A stretch of DNA of 64,000 nt from Earliella scabrosa (taxonomy: Eukaryota; Basidiomycota; Agaricomycetes; Polyporales; Polyporaceae), in the NCBI GenBank assembly GCA_022605405.1, contig JABYQQ010000026.1, forward strand, positions 248,001 through 312,000. Direction: 5' to 3'. Position numbers and translations under genes: made by a program. Positions 32,097 to 44,079 of the stretch are shown one piece after another; position 1 is the stretch's first letter, and each line of letters opens with the position of its first letter. A model generated the notes under the pieces. That model was not told the DNA's origin. It made no database searches and was given only the letters and a program-made list of their open reading frames with translations.

Positions 32097-34711
32097 TCAC
32101 ACTTCTTGCTCGTACGCGTCCCACTCCCCGTATGCGTCGTCCTTGCCATCCTCTTCTTCAAGATCTTCCTCGCCCTCTGCATCCTCTTCGTCATCGCCCT
32201 CCGTAATGTCGCCAAGGGCAGTACTGGTGGCAGCTGGAGCAGAACTTGGACCGGGTACTAGACTCGTAGAGCGAGACTTCGCCGGGCGGGCTTGTCCAAC
32301 GACGCCTCCGTCCTCCTCGACGATGAGCATGCCCTCGCCGTCGCTCTTGTCGTCCATGGTGTACAAAGCCCCGTCGTCGTCTTTGTCGTCGTCGCCCATG
32401 GGCATCTGGAACGAAGATCCGTCATCCGTGAAGAGCTCCTTGAGTGCGTTGTAGTTGATCCGTTTGCTGTACTTCGGGTTCTTCTTGATGAGATTCCGGA
32501 CAGACTCGGCAGCCGTACTTCCGTGAGGCGTCGAAGCATCGCGCGGCTTGTTGTTCGTCTTCCGTCGCTGCAAGATAGGCAATCAGCGACTCGGGACGCA
32601 GATAACGAGCGATGGTCGTGGGGGAGAAGGAGAGCCACCGGGAGTCAACAAGTGCAAACAAAGCCCCAGCCAATCAAGAAAAGCGAAACAATGTGCCCAG
32701 TGCGGGATACGAACCTTGCGCGTCTTCTTTTCTTTCTCCTGGTCCTCCTGTTGTTCTGCTTTCGCTGTCCACTACCGTTCAGCAAACGCGCAACAGCGCT
32801 TGTTCACGCACATGCACAACAGTATCGTGTACTCACCCGCGATGGCCTCGAGGTAGTCCTTGTTCATCTCCACCCAGATGCGCTCCTTCCAGCGCACCTC
32901 CTCCTCGGTGAGGATGAAGCGGTCAAGCTCCTCTTCGTCGAGTCCGAGCAGCTCGTCGTCGCCCGTGTATTGCTCGCGCCGTCGTTGTTCCGCCTCGTCG
33001 AGGGCCTCATTGAGCCGGCTACTCTGCACATTGGCTAGGAAATCGGACACTTCCTGCGCGACGGCAGCGTCGACTGTCTCGTCTAGCGGAGACGGCGGCT
33101 GCCCGGGCATGGACAGCGATTTGTCCGGAGGAAGATTTGGGTCGGTGGGCTGCTGTGCTTGCACAGAGGGCGGAGGATTGACCAGCGTGCGTTGACTCTC
33201 GAGGATCGAGGAGTGTAGTGAAGGAGGGAAGGAGGGCTGTGGCATGCCGAAGTGGATATCGTCACCATTGTCTGGGAGGAAGAGCGGTAGCGGCTGATGG
33301 GTGCCCGCCAGGATGCCCTCGTTGAAGAGATTGGGGTCAAAGGGTGGTGGGTGATACGTCTGTTGCGACGCGCCGGGATCAGCGTTGAAGGGGGGATACT
33401 GCATGACTTGCTCTTGCATTTCTTCGTCCTCGTCATCCTCGCCTCGCTTCCGTTTCTTCCGCTTCCCTTTACCCTTACCTTTGCCCTTCCCTTTCTCGCC
33501 TGGTAGCACCCCGCCATTCTCCATCATCAACCGCTCCTTCTCCTCCTTCTCCTTCCCCTTAGTGTATGCGGGAGGATCCATCTCCTCTTCGAGCCACACG
33601 GTCCGAAAGTCGGCGAGCGTGAGTGCGCCACTGGGGGTCTTGCGGAACTCCTCCAGTCGTTTCTTCAGTGTGGTGTCGGCAATCTTGACAACTTGAACGA
33701 TTTCGGCCACGCTTCGCCGAAAGTTGTTCATGCGCGCCGCGAGCAAGAGGCACGCACCGCATACGCCCGCCGGACGGCGACCCTTGGTCATCCAGTCGCG
33801 GTCGAATCGTTGCACCAAACGCACGGCGTCCATTGCGACTTGGTGCGTCTCATCGCCGAACTCGAGGAGAGCGGCGAAGCGGGAGATGTAATGTGCGGGG
33901 TCCACTAGGGGGAGTCGGAGGTTGAGAGTCTGTACGAGCTGCAGGTACGTATGGCCTAGTTCAAAGACGTTGACCTATACGGGACCATGAGATGCAGGCT
34001 ATAAGCGGATCCTATGGAGATAGTCGCACCTGTAGTAGGTCCGAAAAGTCGATAAGCATGTAGTTCTTCGTCTCCTTCTGCCTACACGCCACATAAAGAC
34101 ACACGGCGACGACGTTCATGCTCTTGCGGCCCTTGGTGAACTTGTGCTCAACAGCGAGCGTGTATAGTCGCGTCGCAGCGAGAGACACGAGCTCGGACAG
34201 CTTCATAGCGGTTGCAACTTGCTGGATCTTCCGACTCGCTGCACGGTCTGTTAAGCGGACGCATCCTCCGATCATAGCGCGCCAGAGGCGGCCAGACTCA
34301 CCGTTAGCGATTGTCTGCTCCCTGCTCTCGGCGTTGCCCCTGTTCCCAAACATCCCACCCATCCGTGCGCGTGCTGTGTATCTTGAGAGACGAGCTAGGA
34401 ACGCACTACGAAAGAAGACGCACTGGCTCCTTGGGCTACAAAGCTTCCTTGCACCATTGCTGCTCCCGTGCTCGTCTCCCCGAACGTCACCTGAGAGGCG
34501 TAGATATTCATAAAAGTTTGCACGGCGTGAGTGAGACATGATACTCACCTCATTGACGATAGTGTTCTCCTCGACCACTGTGCCGCACTGCACACAGAAC
34601 CCATTCCCTGCGGCGGCATCGTATTCGATAACGGTCCCTCCGCAATCCGTACAAACAGTCTGCGAGGGGTCAGCTTTGGGTGGCCCATCTCAGTCAATAA
34701 TCTCTCACCAT
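32097..34711 (-). CDS. BRF1: TFIIIB subunit BRF1 (TFIIB-related factor)
   Basis: RNA polymerase III initiation factor that bridges TFIIIC, TBP and Pol III. The N-terminal zinc ribbon reads TVCTDCGGTVIEYD followed by GFCVQCGTVVEEN (exon from 34659). The B-linker residues MGGMFGNRGNAESREQT are near 34350. First cyclin repeat: IQQVATAMKLSELVSLAATR, SMNVVAVCLYVACRQKETKNYMLIDFSD. Second repeat: VFELGHTYLQLVQTLNL, DWMTKGRRPAGVCGACLLLAARMNNFRRS. The C-terminal half has a Lys/Gly-rich run (33430-33500), the BRF1 homology block EEVRWKERIWVEMNKDYLEAIA, a Lys-rich piece, INYNALKELFTDD and a very acidic tail ending YGEWDAYEQEV. The start codon at 34711-34709 is immediately followed by a gtgaga donor. Without splicing, the frame stops after four codons, so exon 1 contributes only the Met. 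Confidence 0.93.
33454..33506 (-). repeat. Low-complexity Lys/Gly-coding tract in BRF1
   Basis: Repeated cctttaccc/tttgcc triplet pairs encode GKGKGKGKGKRKKRKRG on the minus strand. This is a hypervariable basic linker between the cyclin repeats and the C-terminal domain. Confidence 0.75.
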
Positions 34712-34908
34712 AGTGTGAGCCCTCGGACGTCGATAGATAGCAATAAAAAGCGGATCCCTCAAGCTGGAATCCCAGAGGACGAGATAGGGGAAGACGAAAT
34801 GTGAGAGAACGCCCATGCAGATCACCGTGGGAAATGATTACGCAGCAAGAAGTCCCATACCGATAGTACAGTCTCCCAATTTCCTCCACCGAACGACTAT
34901 GTCGCTCT
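34712..34908. other. Short divergent spacer upstream of BRF1
   Basis: Upstream of the BRF1 start (-) and the tentative gene at 34909 (+). Presumably holds the BRF1 promoter; no clear TATA element. Confidence 0.4.
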
Positions 34909-35345
34909 ATGCTCAACGTTCAACGTCCAACCACAACACTATCGACTCTCTATCCCAACGGCGGGATAATTTGGAACTTTGGGACCCATCTCCACAAAGC
35001 CTCCTTACATAATCAACAGCAAATCGAAGCGCCTACATACTTCCCCGGCCGTCGCCCATTGTTCACTTCCAATACGGCGACTCGAGGCCCTGAGACACCG
35101 GAGACGAGGTGAGCCTACTGGGGTACTCTTCGAGCATGGGGTTTGCTCATCCGTCATCCGTTGAAACAGCGTGCCTAGTTCGCTGAAGTTCATCTCCAAC
35201 GAGGATGCAGTCCGGCCGTTCGTCGACATTCTACAGATCTATATAGACCGAGTCGGCGGTACTGTGATACGGAACACTGCTCTATCCGACGCTGTGAATG
35301 CTATACATGGTGCATCTGATCAGGTACGACCATAGCCATCACCAG
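34909..35345 (+). CDS. Tentative small spliced gene, unknown
   Basis: Not recognised. Exon 1 (from an ATG at 34909 to 35108) ends RGPETPET. A canonical intron (35109-35169, donor gtgagc, acceptor acag) joins in phase 2 to exon 2. That exon reads VPSSLKFISNEDAVRPFVDI, then a regular amphipathic-looking stretch LQIYIDRVGGTVIRN and DAVNAIHGASDQ, before either a gtacga donor at 35334 or an in-frame TAG at 35343-35345. Exon 2 has convincing coding composition while exon 1 is less so; the start is arbitrary. It could be the remnant of a larger gene. Confidence 0.35.
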
Positions 35346-36208
35346 AAGAACGATGCAAGTAAGCTATATCGAATAAACATCTTCGCAATCATGTCTACTC
35401 AGTCATAGCTGCCGGACTACTATAGCTACTCCTAGCTACTCCCTCCGGTGCGATTGGCGATGAGGACTTGGTTGTGTCAATAGCGCATGCATTCCCATAC
35501 TCAGTTCGGCGACGGCGGTGATGTTTTGTGTATAGGCCGTAAGTGAACGACATCACCATGTCCGATGGGTGTTCCAACGCGACTGATGGGCTTATTCGAG
35601 CCTATTCGAGGCCAGAGAAATCTGTTGTCATCGTGGGAGAAGAGAACACGGCATAGCCTACGCCCATACCGTATCTTCGGTCATATCGGCTTCCTAAGTT
35701 GCTGCCCAGCAGCCACATGCCTCTCATTGGCAACGGGTCGAGCGCCCTATAGATTCGTCTATGCTGTCCGTGCTTCCGATCAACTGCTGATGCTTCGCCT
35801 ACATTGTTCAATAGGCTATGTCCGGGCAAAGCATAGGCGCAGAAAAGAGGCCCTAGGGACCAAGACCTCCGATCTGCATGATGAGGTGTGCGCTCACATG
35901 TCACCAGGGCTGAGGAAAGGAAGTTGCTACAGTCAACGCATTCGCGATGGATGTCGGAAGCTTCCATCCTTAATATCCGCCCAGCTGTCAATGTCACGGC
36001 TTGCCCGCAGTTGCAATGGTCAACAAGAGCCGACCTCGGAGATGTGACGCGCGCGAAGCCGCCGCCGCAGGAACAAGCTTCTTCTGACCGGGATTTGGAC
36101 GCTGATCGATAGCGAGCTTCCCATCCCGCACAGGCTTATAAGCCTCGGGCAGCTTTCCCCCCGCTCCTTGGTGTTCCCGAGCTCACCTTCCTCTTCAATT
36201 TCAACACC
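35346..36208. other. Intergenic with weak open frames
   Basis: A 160-codon frame at 35565-36047 (+) and a 131-codon frame at 35602-35997 (-) overlap each other. Neither shows a recognisable motif. The right end is the promoter of the DUF6534-type gene. Confidence 0.4.
36136..36142 (+). promoter_or_regulatory. TATA-like element of the DUF6534-type gene
   Basis: TTATAAG within caggcttataagcc lies 73 bases before the ATG at 36209. Confidence 0.5.
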
Positions 36209-38535
36209 ATGGCGCAGAGCGCTGGTCTCGACGCCACCCTTGGGGTTCAGTTGATTGGTACTTTCTTCGGCACGATGTGAGTCCTCATGCTCCTACCTTA
36301 CGACGTTCCGTGCATGACCAACATCGCCTTCAGGTTGTACGGTTTGGTTTTGCATCAGGCATACCGGTATGCCCGTATGTTCCCAGCGGATACCCTGTTC
36401 ATTCGACTTCTGGTGCGTGTTCCCCCTTCGTTCGAGTCGCCCACAATTCTCATACGATTTACGGTGAAGGTGATCGCTGTTGTGTGAGTTGTCATGGGGA
36501 ACACCTCCCTAACGTGTCCCGGTCCCACGGGTGCTGAACCGTGAGATTGTTCAGGATCCTTGTAACCTTCCACACGTTCATTACGATGCACACAGAGTAA
36601 GTCAATCTGCGTTCTCGAGGCAACGAACAGAACATCTGACCAATCGACCGGCAGATACTACTACCTTGTCTCAAACTACTTCAATCCAAAGGCGCTCAAC
36701 CACGCCGTCTGGTACGTGGGTTCGTGAGCTCTCAATCTCCGCTTTTATCTCATCCATCACCGCCGCAGGTCTTTCATCGTAAGCTCTCTCTCCATTGACG
36801 CTGGTACGTCTGATGGAGAACTTCTTCACGGCTCAAACAGGCCATGCCCATTGCCATGGTACGTTCTTGGCCAGCGCTCTCACAGCCATGTCACTGACAG
36901 TCTGCTCCAGAGCCTGATCATGTTCACATCTCAAGTGTGCGCAATCTTCCACTAACACTACACCGGCAGTACTGATGCACCGCCATGCAGGTTCTTCGTT
37001 TATCGGGTGTACCTCAGTGAGAATTATGGCGCCCATCTCAGTTAACAGCTGTCCTAACTCGCGTACCGCATAGTGGGGCGCCCGTACCGCGTCATCGCCG
37101 GAGTTGCTGTGAGACCTTGCTTGCTCGAGTCATACCGAGTGCCATACTTACGATCATCGGGCTCCGAACATAGGGGATTTGCTTCCTAGTCGAGATCGGT
37201 ATGTGCACTGCAATCAAGCATGAGTCAAGGGGCTTTGCTCAATCTTGTTCGACGCTCGCCAGCCTTCGCGATAGGTATGTCGCGCTGTGATGCTCTTCAG
37301 CGATCATTCGCAGCTGACCTAGCGTTTCTCAGTTGTGTTGGTAGTCGGGTAGGTCTCGCAATCCCCACGCGCAACTCCGCCACATTAATCCACACGGACA
37401 CGCCCAGGCTCTCCACAAACTCCCTAGCAGAGTTCGGGAAGGTTAATGTGAGACCTGATCACACGGAAATCTCCCGGCCATACAGTATCGTGACGCAGCT
37501 TCTGTAGGCATGGATCGCTGCGACATTTGCGGTCGGGGTCGCCGGCGACACGCTCCTCACGATGTCGCTCTTTGGGGCACTATACCGTGCTCGCCGTCAT
37601 GCGCTGACCTCAAGGTGCGGAAATATCGTGAAGGGCCTGCTCCTGTCTCATTGATGACTCTGGCGCTCGTTAAGTCCTCCTGAGCCGATCATCAATTCCA
37701 TCATCACCCTTGTCATCAACACAGGTGCGTGTCTTGCGCCTCTGTATATGCGATAGTCACTTAGGGATCATGACCATCACAGGATTACTGCATGAGTACG
37801 ACAGGGAGTTCGAGTTAAATGTCGTCAGAGTTTTTCTGATGTCAGAATGTTCACAGTATCCTCAACATCGTGGCGCTGTGGTTGGTAAGTGCTCAGCATG
37901 TAAGCGTGTCGCACAACCAAACCAAGCATTACCCTTCCAGACTCTCACCTATCCAGACACTTTCTTCAACTCCCTGACAAGCATTGTGAACGCCAAAGGT
38001 GAGCGAGCCACCGATTTCCGCCATTCCTGCTTTGCTCACCAAATGCAACCTCTACCACCAGTATACGCGATCACGCTCCTCACAGTGTAAGTCCTCAGAG
38101 CATGTTCATCGAGGCTAGTGCTCACGCGCACCCCGTTGCACAGATTGAACTCGCGGACCCTAGTCGTCTCCCAAGGGGCGATGATGTACGACGGCGGCGA
38201 ACACTACGGCAGAAACTTCCTAGCCCGCATGGACTCCCTTGCGTCGAAAGAACGCTACAACGTGCCTCAGGTCAGTATTTCGGTCTCGGTCTACACCCGT
38301 CTATCGCGCGCACCCCTATCTACCCATCTCCCTTCCAAGTCTTCGCCCCCAGGATCATCGCTCACCGCCTTCCCATTCCTTCTTGCTGCAGGTTCCAACG
38401 TCCTCGTCCGCGCCACCACCGGTGATCAACATCAGCGTGGTCACGGAGCTGGAAGAGCCGAGGAAGGGGCATGTGCTCGACCTGGAGGCCCGCGGCGGAC
38501 GCGCGAGCATCGAGAAGGCCGAATACATTGTGTAA
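36209..38535 (+). CDS. Multi-span membrane protein, DUF6534-type family
   Basis: Agaricomycete integral membrane protein of unknown function. Start MAQSAGLDATLGVQLIGTFF. Splicing through many very small exons gives MLYGLVLHQAYRYARMFPAD, then RLLVIAVVILVTFHTFITMH, EYYYLVSNYFNPKALNHAVW, SQVFFVYRVYL and GRPYRVIAGVAV. The mid-3' part includes WIAATFAVGVAGDTLLTMSL near 37520 and YAITLLTV followed by LNSRTLVVSQGAMMYDGG near 38070-38190. This matches the seven-helix plan of the family, including the conserved asparagine-rich LNSRT region in the last helix. The cytosolic tail ends VVTELEEPRKGHVLDLE, IEKAEYIV at the stop 38533-38535. More than ten introns; exact junctions between 36780 and 38090 are uncertain. 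Confidence 0.75.
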
Positions 38536-39376
38536 ATATTTCGTTCTGTCATCCTTTCCGCATCACGCATCAGGGCCTGGGGAGCGCGCTGCTCTCACAC
38601 GGGACAGCGAACTTTGTATCATATCAAAATGTCACATATATCGCCGCGTTCGCCGCGTCTTCCCGAGGACCTCGGCATATCTGTCTATCAGCGGATGGAC
38701 AAGTACATGATGAATGGCGGTGACTGAGGAATCAGACGGTCTGGCCGAGATAGTTTCACCTCTCCCACCCGCCGATATTTACTCTCACCTTCCTCCCTCA
38801 TTACAGAACCTTGCCCTGTGTCAATGGCCGCATCGTCATGTACGCGCGTGGTGCTCAGAGGTCTCACTGGCTTCCTCCTGTTATCCCCCTTGCGTAGGCG
38901 TCGACGTTGCTGGCGGTGTTGCGCCAGACGACAACGTCGCAACATCTACGTGAGCTCGCTGTCGAGTACAGAGCCGACTCGGTCTAGTCCGCTAGATTAC
39001 AGAAGATAGTGTCAAAACTCCCCGACTCAGCGTGCTTGAACCGCATCGCTGCTGGGTGAGTTGTCCCACATCGTACGTCGTCTCATGCTTCCGCCTCAGC
39101 GCATTTGTGAGCAGGACTCTATCGCCCATTTCGTACGCCTGCGTCGACCTTTGCGAACAACAGCACCTCCGCTCTTGAACAGGTATGGGTGCACGCTATC
39201 TCGCGGACTGGTTCGTTATGAACGTTGTTCGACTGCACACCGAAGCGGATACTTATACGTACCCCATAGCGCGCCGTCGGCGTGGCGGGTTGGTACCAGT
39301 GTGGCTGGAATTCTGACGACATTTGGTATCTTAAGTGAGAATGATTCCGGGACTGCATAAGTAGGATCCCCGGAAG
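38536..39376. other. Intergenic, no gene seen
   Basis: 3' flank of the membrane-protein gene and 5' flank of the next plus-strand gene. Short frames on both strands show no recognisable motif. Confidence 0.45.
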
Positions 39377-40775
39377 ATGTCGGAGGATGTTGGCCTTGGC
39401 ACCTCGTGGGAACAACATACTAAATGGGAAGCTTTGCGTAACGATCTTGAGCTCATGTGTTCCCTGGGCCCTGGCCCACCACAACCAGGAAATTCCCTTG
39501 CTACGGTATGCTATGTACATTCACGCCGCCACGTAGCGGATCGCTGACGACTCCTTCTTCCGATAGATGCTCAGACCATCCAGAGTCAAGCAGCGCTCAA
39601 AATCGGCCGCGCACCCAAAGAACGACGAAGTCTTCCGATTTCTTCATCTACCTCCAGAAACCCGGCTCGCGATAAAGGAAAGCATTCCTCCCTGGGACCT
39701 CCGTACGCACGCTGCCTTGTACCTTGCCCACCCCATCACCGCTGCCCTGTACCGAACCACCCCGGATGAGTTCTGGAAGCTCGCATGTTGGAAGAACGGT
39801 ATCGGGATCCTACCGGAAGAGGAGGATGACGAGGATGATCTCTGTTGGAAAGATATCGCGCTAGACTGCATCGCAAAGGATGGTTTCTGCAAGCATCCCC
39901 AGTGCGGAGGGCACATACTGGATTATAACCGTCAGTTCTGCCACTCGCTCCCACCGTTGAAGTGTTCTGACCATGCATACCAGGAAAACGTATGGAAGAG
40001 GCCAGCAAGACCGGGTATATCGAAGACTTCAAAGCTGGGCACATTCGCGGCGAGGACAATCCCACAGAACTCACCGCCCACGTCATCTTCGAGTGGATCG
40101 GTTTCCGACCGCGTGGTGAGACACGTCGACGTAACAAGCCGTTTCCTGTGCGGCGCGATGCGCACCTACTCTCAGAGCCCGTGGACGAGGACAACCTAAA
40201 CGACTTCACGGTCCCTCACCCCTACGAGAAGTCGAGCACTACGTTCGACGTGGCTGACAATAATGCTCGAGAGTATCTGGTGCGCCACCCGCTCGTTGCG
40301 CGCAGCTTTGCCACCTCCATCCCTGTGGATTCGATCAGTTTCTGCTACGTGCACAATCACGATCTGCCGGTCCCCCTTCGGGAGCCGGACTCATCAGCTG
40401 TCACGGTGACCCACGTCCTGCAAATTTTGCATCAAGAGTGCGTACATCTTTGACAACCTATGCATGATAACGAGTGCCTAACAATCGTATATGTTAGTCT
40501 TGACATTGCTCTAACGATGGACATGGCCCGGACGTTCTTGGACGAACACGAGCAGTGCATTTACCACCGGAGATGGTCCCTCTTGGACGCAATGCATAGG
40601 ATGGAAAGCTTGCGGGACCTCTTCTCTATCTGGTGAGCATGTACTCCGCTGCTTTTAAGTGTGGCTTGCTGATCTGACCTCGCATCTTGGCAGTCCCCTC
40701 CGCGAGCTGAAATTCATCTGCAACGAGAACTCATCCGGCCCAGCTTTCTCGTTCGAGCAGATCCGAATCAAATAG
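39377..40775 (+). CDS. Uncharacterised protein, possible F-box-like N-terminus
   Basis: Exon 1 (39377 to about 39506) encodes MSEDVGLGTSWEQHTKWEAL and splices in phase 0 to the exon beginning at 39567 (MLRPSRVKQ). That exon contains VFRFLHLPPETRLAIKESIP, then ALYLAHPITAALYRTTPDEF and WKLACWKNG, an arrangement resembling a degenerate F-box followed by helices. An acidic patch (EEEDDEDDLCW) and a Cys/His group (GFCKHPQCGGH) follow. A third exon (from about 39985) runs RMEEASKTGYIEDFKAGH to DSISFCYVHNHDLPVPLREP. Two further exons give DIALTMDMARTFLDEHEQC and CPLRELKFICNENSSGPAFS up to the stop at 40773-40775. All junctions keep frame. If it is an F-box protein it would recruit a substrate to an SCF ligase, but that is inference. 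Confidence 0.6.
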
Positions 40776-40837
40776 TGATCGGATCCTTGTAAGAACATAC
40801 CCGCTAATGTACATACAACAAGAACGTTAGGGAATCT

Positions 40838-42169
40838 TCAAGGGGTCTCCGCTATGCGGACTACGAGCTTCTCCCCGCTGACCTTGCCGCTCTTCAAGCG
40901 CTCGCATCCCTCGGGGATACCCGTCAAACCACCTGGGAGCACCTTGACCCTGTTCGGCTACCCATTTCATCAGCTCTGTCACGCGAAACCCGCTGGAGGG
41001 TGGACTTACCACGACCACTCCTGTTTCGAGCCACTCCGTGAGCCTCTTGTACAGCTCCACACCAACAGCCTTGTTCCCGGGGTGCTGCAAGAGCGCCAGT
41101 GGACGGACGAGGTTCTTTGATCCCCCGTCGCGCGCGACTTTCTCCGTGAGCGCCGCCACTGGGAATGGCTCCGTTGACACGAGCCCGCCGCCCGGGGCGA
41201 GCGCGTCGTACGCCATGCTCTCCGTGTCGGGTGAGGATATCGCGTCGTACGCGTACAGGATCGGCTTGTCCCCCGTGATCTTCGGGAGGTCCGCGAGGAT
41301 GTCGGCGGCGGGAAGCGAGCGGTCGATGACGTGCGTCGCGCCGAGAGACTTGAGCCACGCTTCGTGCTTGAGCGAAGACGTGGTGATGATCGGCGAGAAG
41401 CCCTGAAGCTTTGCCATCTGGATCGCTGCATAGCGAAGAATGGGTCAGAATGCGCACAGCGGCAAGAATGGCCATGGCATACACACCGTACTGGCCGACG
41501 GAGGACGACCCTCCGACGATGAAGGCGGGCTGCCCCACATATTTGGTCATACCCCCTTCCTCCCAGGGTGCGAGGAGGTCGATGGAGGCCGCTTCGGGGT
41601 GATGAGGCCATATCCCTGCCGCGACCGTTGCGAGGCCTAGGGGAACAGTCGCAGCCTGCTCGAAGGATATACTGTCCGGGATCTGCGGGTACAACCGTAT
41701 GTGTCATTAGCATGTCCCGAGCAGTCGATGCGTCGCCCAACTGGACGGCGGGAAGGCACCTTTGCGATGTTTTCCGCGGGTACGAGCATGTACTCTTGGA
41801 ACGTCGAGCGCGCCGCCACGATATCCCCCGGAAACAGGCTGCCGTACAGAGCGCGTGAGCACCTGACATCGCGAGCAGTCAGCCGGGAGCCACTCACACT
41901 TTGTCGCCTTTCACCAGTGCGAGGCCTGTTACCTCAGATCCGAGCGCCTCAACAATACCCGCCCCGTCCTTCCCGCCGATGAACGGGTAGCTGACGAACG
42001 GCGGGGCGATGGTTTGAATCTTCCAGTCGGAAGGATTGAGGGCAGCGGCAACGACCTTGACCAGGATTTCCCGAGGACCCGGGGTCGGGATAGGCCAGTC
42101 GTCAATCAGCTTCCAGGGTGCCCTCGCCTCAGGGACAACGAGTGCTTTCTGTGTGGACGGCAGCGCCAT
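40838..42169 (-). CDS. MDR-superfamily NAD(P)H-dependent reductase, copy A
   Basis: Zinc-independent medium-chain reductase (quinone-reductase or ToxD-like branch). The GroES-like N-domain starts MALPSTQKALVVPEARAPWK, then ILVKVVAAALNPSDWKIQ, YPFIGGKDGAGIVEALGSEV and STFQEYMLVPAENIAKIPD. The nucleotide-binding fold has the Gly-rich motif AFIVGGSSSVGQYAIQMAKL (joined near 41490/41427). This is followed by GFSPIITTSSLKHEAWLKSL, ATHVIDR, ILYAYDAISSPDT and APGGGLVST. The last exon (after an intron near 41000) reads PNRVKVLPGGLTGIPEGCER and SGEKLVVRIAETP to the stop at 40838. The structural- and catalytic-zinc ligands of classical alcohol dehydrogenases are missing, as expected for this branch. 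Leftmost of three tandem copies and the most divergent at the N-terminus. Likely stand-alone enoyl or quinone reductase; substrate unknown. Confidence 0.9.
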
Positions 42170-42753
42170 GTCTGAGATTAGAAGACGACGGTGGTAAGAG
42201 AAATACTAGGTGGTGGATCAGTCCGGAGGTACGGCAGTAAGCTCTCAACGACGTACTTTTATAACATTCCGATGTAGTGCGCAGTATCCGACCATTCGGC
42301 ATTTAAGTGCGATGTCGGAGGATGGAAGGTTATAGCAACTGTTTACCGATCCTCGGTACATTGTGGTCCCGATCTTCCTGCCCCTCACCTACGTATTCCG
42401 ACCTTTCTAATAGGGGGTTTACAAAGCCGAGATGTCCGAAGGACCGGTCAATAAATGCATTCACTGCTCCGCTACTGGAGAAGGATTGAGAGAGCAATAT
42501 CGGCTCAATATGAGGCCCGCTCGTCAAGGCTATCAATACTGGCCATTTAGACGCGTGAACGAACTTGCCAAACACCTCTCAGAACTCCTAGAAGGGACGC
42601 GTTGCCTATGGAAGTGAAGGATTTAGGTCAAATACAGCTCCCGAGCCCACAAATCGCGGACCGATGGTTAGATGGTATCAGTCAAGGCATGTCAATGATA
42701 GTCAACTCCGGACGGATGGTAATGTACACACAGCACCGAGAACTCTGAGTCCT
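42170..42753. promoter_or_regulatory. Spacer between MDR copies A and B
   Basis: Contains the promoter of copy A (TATA element at 42256-42263) and the 3' flank of copy B. No other gene seen. Confidence 0.5.
42256..42263 (-). promoter_or_regulatory. TATA box of MDR copy A
   Basis: Reads TATAAAAG on the minus strand, 87 bases upstream of the start codon at 42169. Confidence 0.6.
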
Positions 42754-44079
42754 TCAGGGTGTCTCTCCAATACGGACAACAAGCTTCTCCCCGCTGACCT
42801 TGTTGCTCTTCAACCGCTCGCAGCCCTCTGGGATACCCGTCAGACCGCCAGGCAGCACCACGAACCTGTTCGGCTACATTCGACTCGTCAGCCCCATCTT
42901 GCAACACCAACAATTTCGCACAGCAGCATGATGACTCACAACGACGACTCCAGTCTCGAGCCACTCCGTGAGCCTCTTGTACAGCTCGACGCCCAGAGCC
43001 TTGTTCCCGGGCACCTGCAAGCTCGCAAACGGCCCCACGACCTTCTTCGACCCGCCGTCACGCTCGATCTTCGCCTGCAGGCCAGGGTCTAGGGACAGTG
43101 CTCGAGTTTGAACGAGCGCGCCGCCCGGCGCGAGCGCGTCGTACGCCATGTTCTGCGTCTCAGCCGCCCCGATCGCGTCGAACGCGTACAAAATCGGCTT
43201 GCCTCCGGTGATCTTCGGGAGTTCAGCGAGGATGTCCGGGATGGGGAGCGAGCGGTCGATGACGTGCGTCGCGCCGAGGGACTTGAGCCATTCTTCGTGC
43301 TTGAGGGAAGAAGTGGTAATAATGGGCGAGAAGCCCTGAAGCTTCGCCATCTGGATAGCTGTGTCGAAGATGAGGAGGTCAGGGGGCTTATAGTTACGTT
43401 GGGTATAGGAGGGTGCGCACCATACTGGCCGACAGAGGAGGAACCACCGGAGACGAACGCGGCTTGCCCGACGTATTTAGTCATACCGCCTTCCTCCCAG
43501 GGTGCGAGGAGGTCAATGGAGCGTGCTTCGGGGTGGTGCGACCAGGTGCCCGTCGCTACTGTCGCGAGGCCCAGGGGGACCGTCGCAGCCTGCTCAAACG
43601 ATAGGTTGTCTGGGATCTATCAAGCCCTTGGTCAATACCGCTAGATGCAGAAGATAGAACATATATAGCCATACCTTTGCGACGTTCTCCGCTGGTACAA
43701 TCTTGTACTCCTGGAAGGAGGCATACTTCGGCTCGAAGCCGCCCGGGAAGAGACTGCATTGCAAACGGCATCAGCATTGGACACGATCCGACGCAAGTTA
43801 CGAGTGTACTCACACTTGGTCGCCCTTCTGAAGCTCTTGGACCTCAGACCCGAGTTCTTCAATGACGCCCGCTCCGTCGAGCCCGCCGATGAATGGGTAC
43901 TGCGTGATGAACGGCACGCCATAGGTCTGAATCATCGCGTCCGCAGGATTGATTGCGGCAGTGACGACCTTGACGAGGACCTCATTCGGGCCTGGAGTGG
44001 GAACAGGCCAGTCGGTGACGAGCTTCCAGGGCGCCTTCGGCTCGGGCACAGTGAGAGCCTTCTGAATCGATGGAGCCAT
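42754..44079 (-). CDS. MDR-superfamily NAD(P)H-dependent reductase, copy B
   Basis: Middle of three tandem paralogues. The N-domain has MAPSIQKALTVPEPKAPWKL, VTDWPVPTPGP, VLVKVVTAAINPADAMIQ and YPFIGGLDGAGVIEELG. After SFQEYKIVPAENVAKIPDNL come PLGLATVATGTWSHHPEA and WEEGGMTKYVGQAAF. The Gly-rich motif SGGSSSVGQYAIQMAKLQ is joined across an intron near 43357-43420. GFSPIITTSSLKHEEWLKSL and GATHVIDRSLP are nearly identical to copies A and C. It ends PNRFVVLPGGLTGIPEGCER and SGEKLVVRIGETP at 42754. The N-terminal half is closer to copy C than to A. No zinc-binding Cys cluster. The ATG at 44079 was chosen because it aligns with the starts of A and C. Confidence 0.9.

Noticed and set aside
32690..32730. 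tRNA-like T-arm (minus strand, ggttcgtatccc)
   Set aside because: No matching acceptor stem or anticodon arm. It is an intron donor (gttcgt) within the BRF1 gene after KEKKTRK.
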